Below are positions 1-11,200 of a stretch of 64,000 bases of DNA, piece after piece. Each line of letters opens with the position of its first letter. Positions within the stretch are counted from its first letter, which is position 1. Source of the stretch: Sitta carolinensis (Eukaryota > Chordata > Aves > Passeriformes > Sittidae); contig CM063298.1 in the NCBI GenBank assembly GCA_032173965.1, forward strand, positions 11,593,501 through 11,657,500, in the 5' to 3' direction. The translations under genes were made by a program, and so were the position numbers. The notes beneath the pieces are model-generated. The model was not told the DNA's origin, did not search any database, and worked only from the letters and a program-made list of their open reading frames with translations.

Positions 1-419
1 ATTTGGAGGTGAGCACTGCAGCACCACTCTGCACCCAGGGGTCATTTTTAACCTCTCAGCTGCTCCTGACCACAGAACGTCCCTTACAGGGAAATACAGC
101 CGCAATTTCCCAGCTCTGCCTCATTTCAGGAGACCTGAATTGCTGCTGTTCTCTGGCCATACAAAGCACCTCACGAGCCGGCCTTGAAAGGAGCCCCCTT
201 TGTTGTGCCGCTTTTCCCTGCCCTGGTTCGCCTTTGTGGCGTTTAGGGGATGCTGAACAAAAGCCTGAAATCTTTCTAGATTTCCTTTCCTGTCATGTCC
301 CTGGGATCTGTGTGCTTTGGAGCTGATCTGACAGCATCGGCCCCGTGGCAGCTCTTCTTTTGTTCCAGCAAGTGGAACAAGAGTGCTCCGAACAGCTCCT
401 GCCGTGCTCCCGCCGCGGT

Positions 420-715
420 GCCGGGCGGGAACCGGCCGGGGGCAGACACAAAACGGCATTTTCCCAATGGGAGAACCGGGAACAGGCCAGGGACAGACAC
501 AAAACGGCATTTTCCCAATGGGAGAACCGGGAACAGACCAGGGACAGACACAAAACGGCATTTTCCCAACACGGGAACAGGGAACAGACCAGGGGCAGAC
601 ACAAAACGGCATTTTCCCAATGGGAGAACCGGGAACAGACCAGGGACAGACACAAAACGGCATTTTCCCAATGGGAGAACTGGGAACAGACCAGGGACAG
701 ACACAAAATGCCATT
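420..715. repeat. 51-bp minisatellite, about five copies
   Basis: A 51-bp unit is repeated about five times with a few substitutions; each copy contains GGGACAGACACAAAACGGCA followed by TTTTCCCAATGGGAGAAC. Because 51 is a multiple of three, several frames on both strands stay open and give repetitive pseudo-proteins of 155-253 residues. They have no start context, homology or splice structure and should not be called genes. The unit contains the GGGACAG core seen in other arrays of this window. Confidence 0.9.
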
Positions 716-839
716 TTCGCAAGGCGAGGCTGCTGCACATGCCGGCGTTGCAGCGGGGCAGCAGCGCCTCCAAAGCCGCCGGGTGCCTGGAGAACCCGGG
801 GGGAATTGGGATGGGATACGGGGATCGTATCCAGGGAGG

Positions 840-1300
840 GGACACGATAAATATGGGAAATGCACCCAGTGTGGGGAAACATTAAATAGTGGAAATGTAT
901 CCACTGTGGGGATATATTAAATAATGGAAATATACCCAGTGTAAGGGTACATTAAATGTGGGAAATGTATCCACTGTGGGGATACTTTAAACATGGGAAT
1001 TGTGTCCACTGTGGGGATCCATTAAATATGGGAAATTAATCCAGTATGGGAATACATCCAGTGTGGGAAATGGATCCAGTGTGGGAATATATTAAATATA
1101 GGAAAAGCATCCAGTATGGGAAATGGATCCAGTGTGGGAATATATTAAATATTGAAAAGGTAACTGATATTAAAATATATCCATTATGGAAAATGCACCC
1201 GGTATGGGAAATGCATCCAGTGTGGAAATATATTAAATATGGGAAATGCATCCAGTATGGGAAATGGATTCCATATGGGAAATGTATCCAGTGGAATTGT
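840..1300. repeat. AT-rich minisatellite (GGGAAATG / ATCCAGTGTGG type)
   Basis: Degenerate tandem units of roughly 30-40 bp are built from GGGAAATGCATCCAGTGTGG and GGAATATATTAAATATG. The unit is AT-rich, unlike most arrays in the window, and copies differ by small insertions and deletions. Frames of up to 113 residues across it are repeat artefacts. Confidence 0.85.
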
Positions 1301-2164
1301 TGGGGGCTCTGCAGCCAGGGAAGGGCAGGGGGCTGCTCAGCAGGGATGGAGGGACATCACTCAGGTGGGGGACACTGTCCTGGCTGAGGGGGTAAATCCA
1401 GTCAAGAGGAGATCACAGCAAACCCAGGAAAAGTGAGGAGTGAAAAAATGGCAGAAAGGGAAGAAAGAACCAAACAGGGCTCAGCTAATGGGGAGAACAG
1501 AAGGAATCACTGGATGGAAGCTCTGGGGAAAGGGCTGTGAGCCAGCCCAGGCAGGTGCTGCAGTTCAGCCTTGCAGGTGTGATGTGCAGGTGCAGACAGG
1601 TCCAGCTGTCCCCTGGGGGACTCAGGGAGAGCAGGGAAGAGAGGGAACACAGGGAACACCACAGGGACACCAGGGGAACAGAGCCTTCCCCTGCTCCTGG
1701 TTTAGCTGTGCCAGCTCTCCTGCACTCGAGGCTGTGTCCAGGATCTCCTCCATGATCCTGGCAGGCTCCAGGGACAGGTGGCAATGGCTTCAGGCTCCAG
1801 CCAGCCCCAGGCTCTCGTGTTTCACTTCTGTGACATCTCCCTTGGGAGCTCCCCAGGCACTGTGTGCATTGCCTGCAGCTAAATCCAGGGATTTGCTGTT
1901 GGGTCTTTTAGCTCAACCTGGGGAATGGATGCTGGCTAAGAGCCTTTTGAAGGCCCTTTGTGTTACTGGCCCAATTCCTGGCCACAGCTCCCTGGGAGCT
2001 GCTGGTGCAGGCCCTGGGCTCTGCTGGGCACCGACTCTGCTCCAGCTGAAAAGGAGGAACTGTCAGAATTCCCAGTGATAATCCCACCCTGCCGAAGTCA
2101 AAGGGATGTCTGAGAATTCCTCTGTCTGTGGGGAAAACAAGAACAGGCTGAGGCAGAAGAAGGA

Positions 2165-2395
2165 AGGTTCAGATTAGAAATAAGGAAGAATTTTTTCACT
2201 ACAGGGCTGATGATGCCCTGGAACACAGAGGTTGTGGACTCTCCATCCCTGTAGATGTCCAAGGCCAGGTTGGATGGGGCTTGGAGCAGCCTGGGACAGT
2301 GGGAGGTGTCTCTGCCATGGCAGGAGTGGCACTGGCTGGGCTTTACGACCTTTTCCAACCCAAACCACTCTGGGATTCTCAGATTCCAGGTGCTG
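2165..2395 (+). mobile_element. CR1-type LINE 3' fragment
   Basis: The order of motifs is that of an avian CR1 3' end read on the + strand: AGAAATAAGGAAGAATTTTT, then AGGTTGTGGACTCTCCATCC, AGGCCAGGTTGGATGGGGCT, GGGAGGTGTCTCTGCCATGG, and finally TTCCAACCCAAACCACTCTG with GGATTCTCAGATTC. It is 5'-truncated and diverged, and no coding sequence of the element remains. Confidence 0.85.
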
Positions 2396-4024
2396 CCAGC
2401 CTGGTCTGGAATTCCCCAGACTTGCACAAGCAGCTGGGGCAGGAGCTGTGGGGCTGCTGCTTCCTCAGCCCCTCCAGGTGTTCCTTTTCCTTACAGCTGA
2501 GGTAACTTTGAAGCATTTTTACAGTTAGAGGAGGCTCTATTTCTATATTTCCTGCCATGCATTTACCAGATCCCCCAGCAGCACTGAAAAACTGGGTCTG
2601 ACTCGTTCAGGGACCAGGAGTTTTCTGTTCCTTTCAGCTTGGTGTGCAGGATTCCTCCCTTCTGAGGCTGATCTTGGCTGTTGGTACAACACTTCCATGT
2701 TGTCGCTGCCACCTTTCCTGAGAGGCTCCTGGCACAGCCTGGCTCGGATCCGCTCGTTTTGGAGGCTCCCTCTCTTCCCTCCCCCCTCCTGCCCTGCCTT
2801 TAATGAATGACTTGTTGTGTAAATTCAGTCTTCTGTGTTTATTTTAATTTGTCTGGTCCTGATTAAGGAAAAAGCCCTCAGCTCCAACTCCTGGCATTTA
2901 CTGGGAAGCTCTTTCCAGCCAAGCTTTTAACCCCATGTTCTCAAAGGAATTCAGGGGTGCTGAGGCTGCTTCTTTTGCAGTGTCCAGTGTAAAGCTCTCC
3001 TCAGGGACCTGCTTCTCTTCCGGAGAGTGCAGTCACTGCTGAAAACGCCTGGGTGTTTCCAGCCAGACACACTCAGGTTCCTGGTGCTGGCCTGATTCTT
3101 CAAGCAGGCTCCAAGTGCTTGTTACGCACTCAGTATCACATCTAGATTAAAAGCAGCAGCTCTCAAGTCCTGTTTGTGTAGATCAGTGCAGGCAGCAGCC
3201 CGGGAAGTGATGCAAGAGAAGGATTTCTCTTGCAGGCACTGGAGACCTTGGAGATTTCTGTTATCAATTAAAATGCAGTAGAACGCTGCAGCCTTTAATG
3301 CTGGGGATCTCAGATGTTTTAGTTAATGGAGATGATTTATCTCTCACACCTGCACTGACAGCTCTTTTAATGGGGACAGGCATTTAAAGTTATCACAGCT
3401 TGGTTTTCCCTACATGCCAATAAAATCGTTTCCTGCTCACAGCACAAGTGGATCCTGTCGGACTGTGCCCCTCTGCTCCCCATCACACACTGAACAAATC
3501 CTCTTCCTTCTGCCTGGAAATCCCCTGCTCTCATTACTGGAGCCTTCAGCACAGAAATTCAGCCGTTCCATCCTCTCTTCCCTTGGAGCCCCTGGTGCTC
3601 TGAGCCACAAATGCTCCAGCAGGTTCCACAGGCTCTGCAGCAGCGGGGTTTGGGATCCAGGATCAACCTCTGGAATGTGGGACAGGCTGGCAGAGCCCCT
3701 GTGCTCGTGTGGGGAACGAGGAGGGCACTGGAGCCTGTGGGAGCCACCGCGGTGTCCCAGGGAGCTCTGTCCCCACCAGCTCCCCGTGGGACAGAGTCTG
3801 GAGGGACAGGGTTTGGGGATCATCAGGGCTCTGCCTGGCACAGACCGACCTCAGCAGAGCCATTCTGTCCCCAGGGGTCACCCCAGGCCTGTCACTGCCG
3901 GAGGGGAGCATCCAATGGCTCACTGCAGAGCCAGAGCCCCGTGTCCTGAGCTGCCCAGAGCTCTGCACTCCTGCCCAGGCTCCTTCTGGTGCCGGGAGCC
4001 AGCAAAGTGAGATGGATGTCCCTG

Positions 4025-4225
4025 ATCCTGTCACCCTCTGGCACATCCCTGTCCCCTCTGGGCACATCCCTGTCCCCTTTGGGCACATCCTTGTCCTTCC
4101 CAGCACATCCCTGTCCCTCCCAGCACATCCCTGACCCCTCTGGCACATCCCTGTCCCTCCCAGCACATCCCTGTCCCTCCCAGCACATCCCTGTCCCCTC
4201 TGGCACATCCCTGTCCCTCTGGCAC
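4025..4225. repeat. Minisatellite with CACATCCCTGTCCC core
   Basis: About ten tandem units of 18-21 bp are of the form GGCACATCCCTGTCCCCTCT or CAGCACATCCCTGTCCCTCC. Frames read through it on both strands but encode only the repeat. It shares the CTGTCCC core with the much larger array at 36.0-37.3 kb. Confidence 0.88.
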
Positions 4226-4699
4226 AAGCCCTGGTTGGCTCTGGGGGTCCAAGCTCAGCTCCCCCTCCCCACACCCGGGCTCAGCCCCTCTGCGGGATCA
4301 CATCCCAGCTCACAGGGATAATGGGTGGAAAGAGCCTGGAGACACCTGCTCAGCGAAGCAGCCAGGGATGGAGCAGAGGCATTAAAAGCCGAGTGAAATC
4401 GCTGCAAACAAAGTGCAGGGCTCCTGCAGCTCGGGTTATCTGCTGCCTCCCCATTGCGAACCGACGGAGCATGGCCAGCTCTATTCATCAGCCTGAGCCC
4501 AGAGCCCTGGAAAGGCAGAATTTCCCTGCCTTGGCGCTGCCCCTCCTCAGAGAGACTCCCAAAAAGGCAGGCGCCATGCATCTTTCACGGGGCACTGAAT
4601 AACTCCCTCTACTACTATCTATAATTCAATCCGAGCTGCAGAGGCCGAGGAGGGAGGGGATTCGAGGGGGAGATGTCTCTGCCTGCCTTGAGCCCTACA

Positions 4700-5275
4700 G
4701 CTGCTGCAGGCAGGGAGGGGCAGGAGGGGTCAGGAGGAGCAGGGAGGGGGCAGGAGGGGCAGGGATGGGTCAGGAGCGGCAGGGATGGGGCAGGGAGGGG
4801 TCAGGAGCGGCAGGGAGTGGGGCAGGAGCGGCAGGGATGGGCAGGAGCGGCAGGGAGGGGTCAGGAGCGGCAGGGAGGGGGCAGGAGCGGCAGGGATGGG
4901 TCAGGAGCGGCAGGGAGGGGGCAGGAGCGGCAGGGATGGGGCAGGAGCGGCAGGGATGGGCAGGAGCGGCAGGGATGGGGCAGGGCGGCAGGGAGGGTCA
5001 GGAGCGGCAGGGAGGGGGCAGGAGCGGCAGGGAGGGGCAGGAGCGGCAGGGATGGGTCAGGAGCGGCAGGGAGGGGGCAGGAGCGGCAGGGATGGGTCAG
5101 GAGCGGCAGGGAGGGGCAGGAGCGGCCGAGGGATGGGGCAGGAGCGGCAGGGATGGGGCAGGGGCGGCAGGGAGGGGTCAGGAGCGGCAGGGAGGGGGCA
5201 GGAGCGGCAGGGAGGGGGCAGGAGCGGCAGGGATGGGTCAGGAGCGGCAGGGATGGGGCAGGAGCGGCAGTGCCA
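4700..5275. repeat. GC/purine-rich minisatellite (GGCAGGAGCGGCAGGGAGGG)
   Basis: About 28 copies of a roughly 19-20 bp purine-rich unit, alternating GGCAGGGATGGG and GGCAGGGAGGGG versions. Reading frames of 146-336 residues on both strands, rich in Gly/Arg/Gln or Pro/Leu, are by-products. The + strand is strongly G-rich with many runs of three or more G, so G-quadruplex formation is plausible. Confidence 0.9.
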
Positions 5276-7299
5276 GCCCAGGCCGGCTCCCCCAGCCCCA
5301 CCCAGGCTGCCCCAGCTGCCCCCGGGCCGGGAGCAGGCCGGGGCTGTTGAAAGTACATTTCCACTCCACAGCACAGATGTTCCCAGCCCGTGCCAAGAGA
5401 GCGGCAGAGGCTCAAAGAAAGCAAACGCCGTCCCGGGGCAGAGAGTAGTGGCAAGCAGGGAGGGAGGTTTCTCTTGTTTTGCTGTCGTTATTATCACGAC
5501 AGTTTGGCAATGTGGAAATGGATTTCTCTCAGGCCTGAGTCAGTTCAGCTCAGAACTATGCGGGATTTTATCCCGAAATCCGAGAGCCCAGCCAGCGGGA
5601 ACATTTCTAGTGCTGTCCTGTCCCCGTGTCTCCCTAATCCAAGCCAAACCCTCCGTGTTTTTACATCCACCACGACTGTCTGGTGTCCCAGGCAGTTCAT
5701 GCCATAACAAGGAATTTTCCATCGTAGTGACCAAGAGTTTCCATCCTTTCATTGCATTTGACACTCAGGTTTTGCCCACCCCACACTTGCTGTGAAGTCG
5801 AAGCAGGAAACGGCAGCTTGAGAGGCAGGAGCTGGAGAGAGCCAGGAGATCCCAAAAAAGGAATTTTAGGGAGAAAGTGCTGACGCAACCCAGCAATGCC
5901 GGATGCTGCAGCGTTGATAAATATTTGATTTAGCCTGAATAGGAAGGCATCACGTTCAGAATGACCTGAAAAAGAGGGAAGATGGCAAATACAGTGCCAC
6001 TGAAAGGCAGATTCACACGGTGAGCATTCCTGAGGCTCACTCTGGTGTGCAAATTGCCTTAAACTGGAATGCACCGCAGCTACCTGTGGGAAAGGCACCT
6101 CTGCCTGCTCCGGGCCAGTTGGGATGCACTGATAGGCACAGGATGCCTCTGCCCGTGCTTGGAAAGACACTGATTCAGTTTTCAGTCGCTGGCTGATGTG
6201 TGCTGTCAGAATTCCTGCACTGGCATCACAGGGGCAGCTGGGGGGCTGACAGGATCCTGGGAAAAAAAAGCTTTCACTACCCAGTACTTCCTAATCCTGG
6301 CAGGTTTGGGGTTTTGACACGCCTGAGTTTCACCCTCTCATTTCAGACCGTTTCCCTTGCTGTGTTTGTCAGCTCCCCCTTCCCCTCTACCCCCCTCTAA
6401 CAAACCCCAGGTTCTGGTCCAGCTCTCACTTCAGCTCCTGCCTCGGGACTCTCCAGCCCCCTTCAGGCTTTCCCCACCTTTCCTTAAGGAGTTGCTTTGG
6501 GGTTTTGGTTCCCCCCAGTCCAGCAGGAGCCCTGCCCGCGTTCCCTCTCTCCCTCCCTGCCCTGCAGCTCTGGCTGGCGTGGGATGCTCAGGCCAAAGCC
6601 GGCCAGAGAGAAACAACAAGTGCTTTTCTCTTCAGTGAGCCGGGAGCTGCTCTAGATAAACCCATTCTTCCCACGCTGCGTGAAGCACAACCTGCCCTTG
6701 TCAGAGGATCCAGAGAGGAAAATCCCCACACCCTCACGCAAACGCTCCGGCGGAGCCCGGCTTCCATCCCCTCGGGGTCTGCAGTGGGCGGTGCTGGAGC
6801 GGCGCCAGGAACCTCCGGGTCCGGGGAACCCTCGGGACTCTGCTTTATGGATTGTGACCTTTGGAGAGGAGAAGGGAGCCTGAGACTAAGGATGTCTTCC
6901 CCAAGGAGCATTTTATCCACTGGCTTTGTAATGATGGATTTCACAGCTCTGGCCAGAGGAGGCTGAGAAATGAACTTAGCAGGGGATGCAGAGTCAATGA
7001 TGCAGCTCAGGAGTCAAACCTCTCAGCTTGGGGGGTTTGTAGCTGGAATTTCAGCTCAGCCCAGACTTCCCTGAGCGCCTGGGCCAGCGAGAGCCCCGGC
7101 AGTGCCCGTAGCTCTCCTCAGGGATACTGGGGGCTGGGATCCCCCGCGCTGCTGGTGGGGCTCTGCAGGGCCGGGGGCTGCCCTGAGCCCCTGCACTGCA
7201 TCCCCCAGCCCAGAGCGGCTCCCCGGGCACAGCAGGGTGGGGACCGCTCGCGGCAGGGCTGCATCCATCCCCATCTTCCATCCCGATCTCCCCCGGAGG

Positions 7300-8290
7300 G
7301 AAGCCTGAGTGCCCGGGCCGTGGAGGGGACAGAGGGACGGCTCCCGCCGGGAGATTCTGGGCGTGGAGGGCTGGGCCAGAAGGGGGATGCTGCGGTACCG
7401 GGGTGATGCTGCGGTACCGGGGAGATGCTGCGGTACCGGGAGATGCTACGGACACCGGGGTGACGCTGGGGACACCGGGGCAGGCGGGGCACGGCCGCCC
7501 GTGCCGCCAGCGGCGCCTCCCCGCTCCCCCCGCTCCTCCTCCGCTCCGCTCCCTCTTCCTCCTCCTCCCGTCTCCCTCTCCCGAGCCAGCCCGGCCGGGG
7601 GAGGAGCCGGCCGCGCACAAAACCTCCCGCCCGGCGCCTCCGGGCCCCGCACCGGCACCGGCACCGGCGGCGCCCAGCGCCCGCCCGGGCCATGCGCGCC
7701 GCGGCGGGGCCGGGCCGGCGGGGCCGGGGCAGGGCGGCGGCCGCCCGCGGCCATGAGCGCGGCGGGGCCGGGCGGCGGCCCCGGGCGGCGGCCCCGGGCG
7801 GGGGGCGGCGGGGCGAGCCCGGCGGGGCGGCCGCGGGCGGGGGGCGGGCGGCGGCGGCGGGCGCTGCGCTCGCTGGGCAGCCTGGCCGGGCGGCTGCTCC
7901 GCACCTGGGCGCGCCTGGCCGGGGGGCGCGGGGGGCGCCGCGCCGCCCCCGAGGATGACGAGGGGGGGTTCCGGGGAGGGTCGCGGCGGCGGCTCGGCGG
8001 GGCGGCCCCGCCGGCGGCAGCAGCGGGGGGCGAGGCGGGAGCGGGCGGCGGGGAGCGGCCGCCGGGCGCGCAGGGGCTGCGGAACCACGGCAACACCTGC
8101 TTCATGAACGCCGTGGTGCAGTGCCTGAGCAACACGGCGCCGCTGGCCGAGCGCCTGGCGCTGGGCCGGTACCGCGCCCGCGGCCACCGCGCCGAGGTCA
8201 CGCACCGGCTGGCGGCCCTGGTGCGGGCGCTCTGGACCCGCGACTACACCCCGCAGCTCTCCGCCGAGTTCAAGGTACCGAGCGGCCCCG
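7300..8290 (+). promoter_or_regulatory. USP43: CpG island / promoter and 5' end of USP43
   Basis: Composition changes sharply to very high G+C with dense CpG from about 7300, peaking across 7480-8280 and covering the first coding exon. No TATA box stands out, as expected for a CpG-island promoter. A 17-19 bp repeat (GATGCTGCGGTACCGGG type, four copies) lies at about 7386-7450. A short upstream ATG at 7692 opens a different frame that overlaps the chosen USP43 start. The transcription start cannot be placed from sequence alone. Confidence 0.75.
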
Positions 8291-11200
8291 CCCCGCGGCC
8301 CCAGGTGACCCCGGGCCTCAGCGACATCCCCAGCTCGCGGCGGCACACCGGGTCACAGCACCCGGCCCCGGCACACCCCGCTCACAGCTCGCTCCGGGCC
8401 CCCGGAACCCACCGACAGCCCTCCCAGCCCCGCCGGAACCCACCGACAGCCCTCCCAGCCCCCCCGGAACCCACCGACAGCCCTCCCAGCCCCGCCGGAA
8501 CCCACCGACAGCCCTCCCAGCCCCCCCAGAACCCACTGACCCCCTTCCCAGCCCTCCACAACCCCTGACCCCCTTCCCAGCTCACATCACCTCCTCCCCT
8601 GCCAGCCACCCCCAGCCCTGTTGCTGTCACCTCCCTCTGGCCTGGCTGCCGTCCCCTGAGCTCCCGCGGGTGGGTGGGCTCCCAGCCCTGGCCCTTCCTC
8701 AGAGCCCTGAGGGTGAGCTGGTGCTGGCTGTGAGCGTGGGTAAGGCAGGGTATTGTCCCGGGAGCCAAATTCAGTGGCCACAGGCTCTATCCCTGGGCGT
8801 GGGTCACGCCTCTGCCGGGCACATGTCGTGTGCGAGGGACAGGGTGTCAGGGGCACCACGGCGTGTCCAGCCTGGCAGCTCAGCTCCCCACGCTCAGGGA
8901 CACCTGTCCCCTGCCCGAGGGACATTTCCTCGGCACTGCCAGTAAGCTGCTGCTGCCATTGAACTTTGCAAAGTGCCGGGGGAGCTCCCGGGGAGCCCAG
9001 CCCTGCCCCGGGATGGGCTGCACTGAGGTGACGCCATCGGAGTGCCCGGGGCAGGCGGGACCTGAGGGGCCCCGTGGATGAACTTGCCTATCTGGACTTC
9101 ATTGCGGTTTTCCCTGTGTCCCCTCCTGGCCGCTGGAAGCTGGGACACCACAGAGCCTCTGCCTCAGCTGCATGTGCTTGGTGTCCCCACTGCTCTGCCG
9201 GCCCCGGGGTGGCCGTGATGTCCCTGCAGAGGCGGGACGAGGGCAGGGGCTCCTTGCAGGGGTGCTTTGGGGTGGATGCTGAGGAAGAACCCGTTCATAA
9301 GCGCCCGCCCGTGTCTTGCAGAACATCGTCTCCAAACACAGCTCGCAGTTCCGAGGCAATGCTCAGCACGACGCGCTCGAGTTCCTGCTCTGGCTGCTGG
9401 ACCGAATGCATGAGGACCTGGGCGCCGCCTCCCCCGCCCAGCAGAGCCGCGGCCCCACGCAGGTGGGTGCCCCCGGCTCGGGAGAGGCGTTCGGGCCAGG
9501 TCTGGGGCCAGGGACACCGGATGTGCTGCGAAGAGGTGGGATGGAGCTGGCCCCCGCCCCGATGGGGATGCTGTGGTTTGCTCGGTGCGCGGGTGAGAGG
9601 ATGGTGGGATCCGAGCGCTGCGGGGCTGGGCAGGGCTTGGAATGCTGGGAGAGTGGGGGTGTCGGCAGGAGCCCCCCCAGCTGAGCATCCCGGCTCTGGG
9701 AGCATCCCAGTCCTTGGTGAGGAGGAGATGCAGCTCCCCCCCCCCCCCCCCCCCCCCCCCCCCGTCCCTCCCTGCCTCCAGCTAAGTCCGCTGTAATTAC
9801 AGCTCGGCGGCTTTGCTGCTGGCAAAATGAGTAATTAAGTCTTAACCCATCTGCGTTCAGGCATTGCCCTGGCCCTGCTCCTCCCTGCCTCTCCCTGCCT
9901 CCTCCTGCCTCCTCCTCCTGCCTCCCTGCCTCCCCCGCCTCTCCCTGCCTGCTCCCCGCCCACTCTGGGGGTGACACCAGGCTCAGCAGTGTGCTGCCCC
10001 TGCTTTGGGGTGACACCCTTGGTGTGTCCCTCAGCACCCGCGGTTTTGCCTGGCCCGGTTTTGGCCCCTTTTGGTGACACGGCCTGAGTGGCACCCATGT
10101 GTCCTTGGGGAGGGACACCCGGCAGGGCTGTGACCCTCAGGGAGGTCTGGAGGGAGCTGGTGGGTGGGAGGAGGGACCAAAGTGGGGACCAAGGCCTGGC
10201 TGCCAGGAGGGCTGGAGGAGAAGGCTTCCCCTTGGAATTTTGGGGAATTTAGGGGGCCCAGTAGGGCACAGACACCATCCAGGTCCCCTCTCAGCCACAC
10301 CAGATGGACCCCAGTGCCAGGCAGACCTGAAGGACATGTCAGGCTCAGCAGGACTTGGTGCCAGCATATGGCATTGAGGAAAATCCACCTCCTGGCCAAA
10401 ACCCTCAGTGATTTTCAATCTTACTCATCAAGACACCAGAAAGTCACTGTCTTACCCCGAAACAGCCCAGGTTTTTTACTGTCATTCCTTTCTGCAGCAT
10501 CACTTCTGCCATCAGGCTCCAGGGGTGAAGCTGCTGTCTCTGGCATGGGGGCTCCTGGCAGGGAGGTGCCCCTGGGACATCTCACCCAGGATCCCTCTTG
10601 GAGCATTTCTCCCTCTTGAATGCATTCCCAGCTCCAGCTCCTCGGTGTCCCGGAGCTCTGGACATTGGGATTGCCCTGGAGGGGTCTCACCATGCAGACT
10701 CTTCATTAACCCCTCGTGCCCCCGGCTGGCTGGGGGCTGGGACGTACCCCAAAGTTTGCTGTGGGGCAGGCAGCCTGGAGGGCACAGCAGTGCCAGAGTC
10801 TCTTTGGCATCACCTCCAGCCCATCCTCGTGCCACAGGGACACCAAAGCTGGACTTGGCTCACTAGGACATGTCCCTCACCCTGTCACCTCACTCACCAC
10901 TTGTCTCTTGTCCCTGCAGCCTGGCAAGGATGGGAGCAGCGGTGCCAGCAGGTCCCCCCCAGGCACCCAGCACCCTCGTGGGCAGAGCTTCGTGCAGAGC
11001 CACTTCCAGGCTCAGTACAGGTCAGTGGGGGGACAGATCCTGCCCACGGGGGGCTCGGCCCTTCTCTGAGCCCTGGGTGGCCACTGTGAGCCCAGGGAAG
11101 GGAGGAAATGGGAAGGATGTCTGTCCGTCCATCCATACCATCCCATCCATCCATATCCATCCATCCATCCCTCCATCCCTCCGTCCATCCATCATCCATC

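Larger units (their letters stand above)
1..7290. other. Upstream intergenic region without a recognisable gene
   Basis: No reading frame here resembles a known protein and no spliced exon series could be assembled. The stretch holds minisatellites at 420-715, 840-1300, 4025-4225 and 4700-5275, one CR1 fragment at 2165-2395, and otherwise ordinary mixed-composition DNA. The remaining frames are short or repeat-derived. It lies upstream of the USP43 CpG island, so distal regulatory sequence is possible, but nothing specific is visible. Confidence 0.6.

Noticed and set aside
4673..5795. Gly/Arg/Gln-rich 336-residue frame resembling a collagen-like or RGG protein
   Set aside because: Encoded by a 20-bp purine-rich minisatellite, with no splice sites, homologous flank or promoter evidence.
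7051..8346. 431-residue - strand frame opposite USP43 exon 1
   Set aside because: CpG islands lack stop codons in many frames; the + strand carries the clear USP Cys box.
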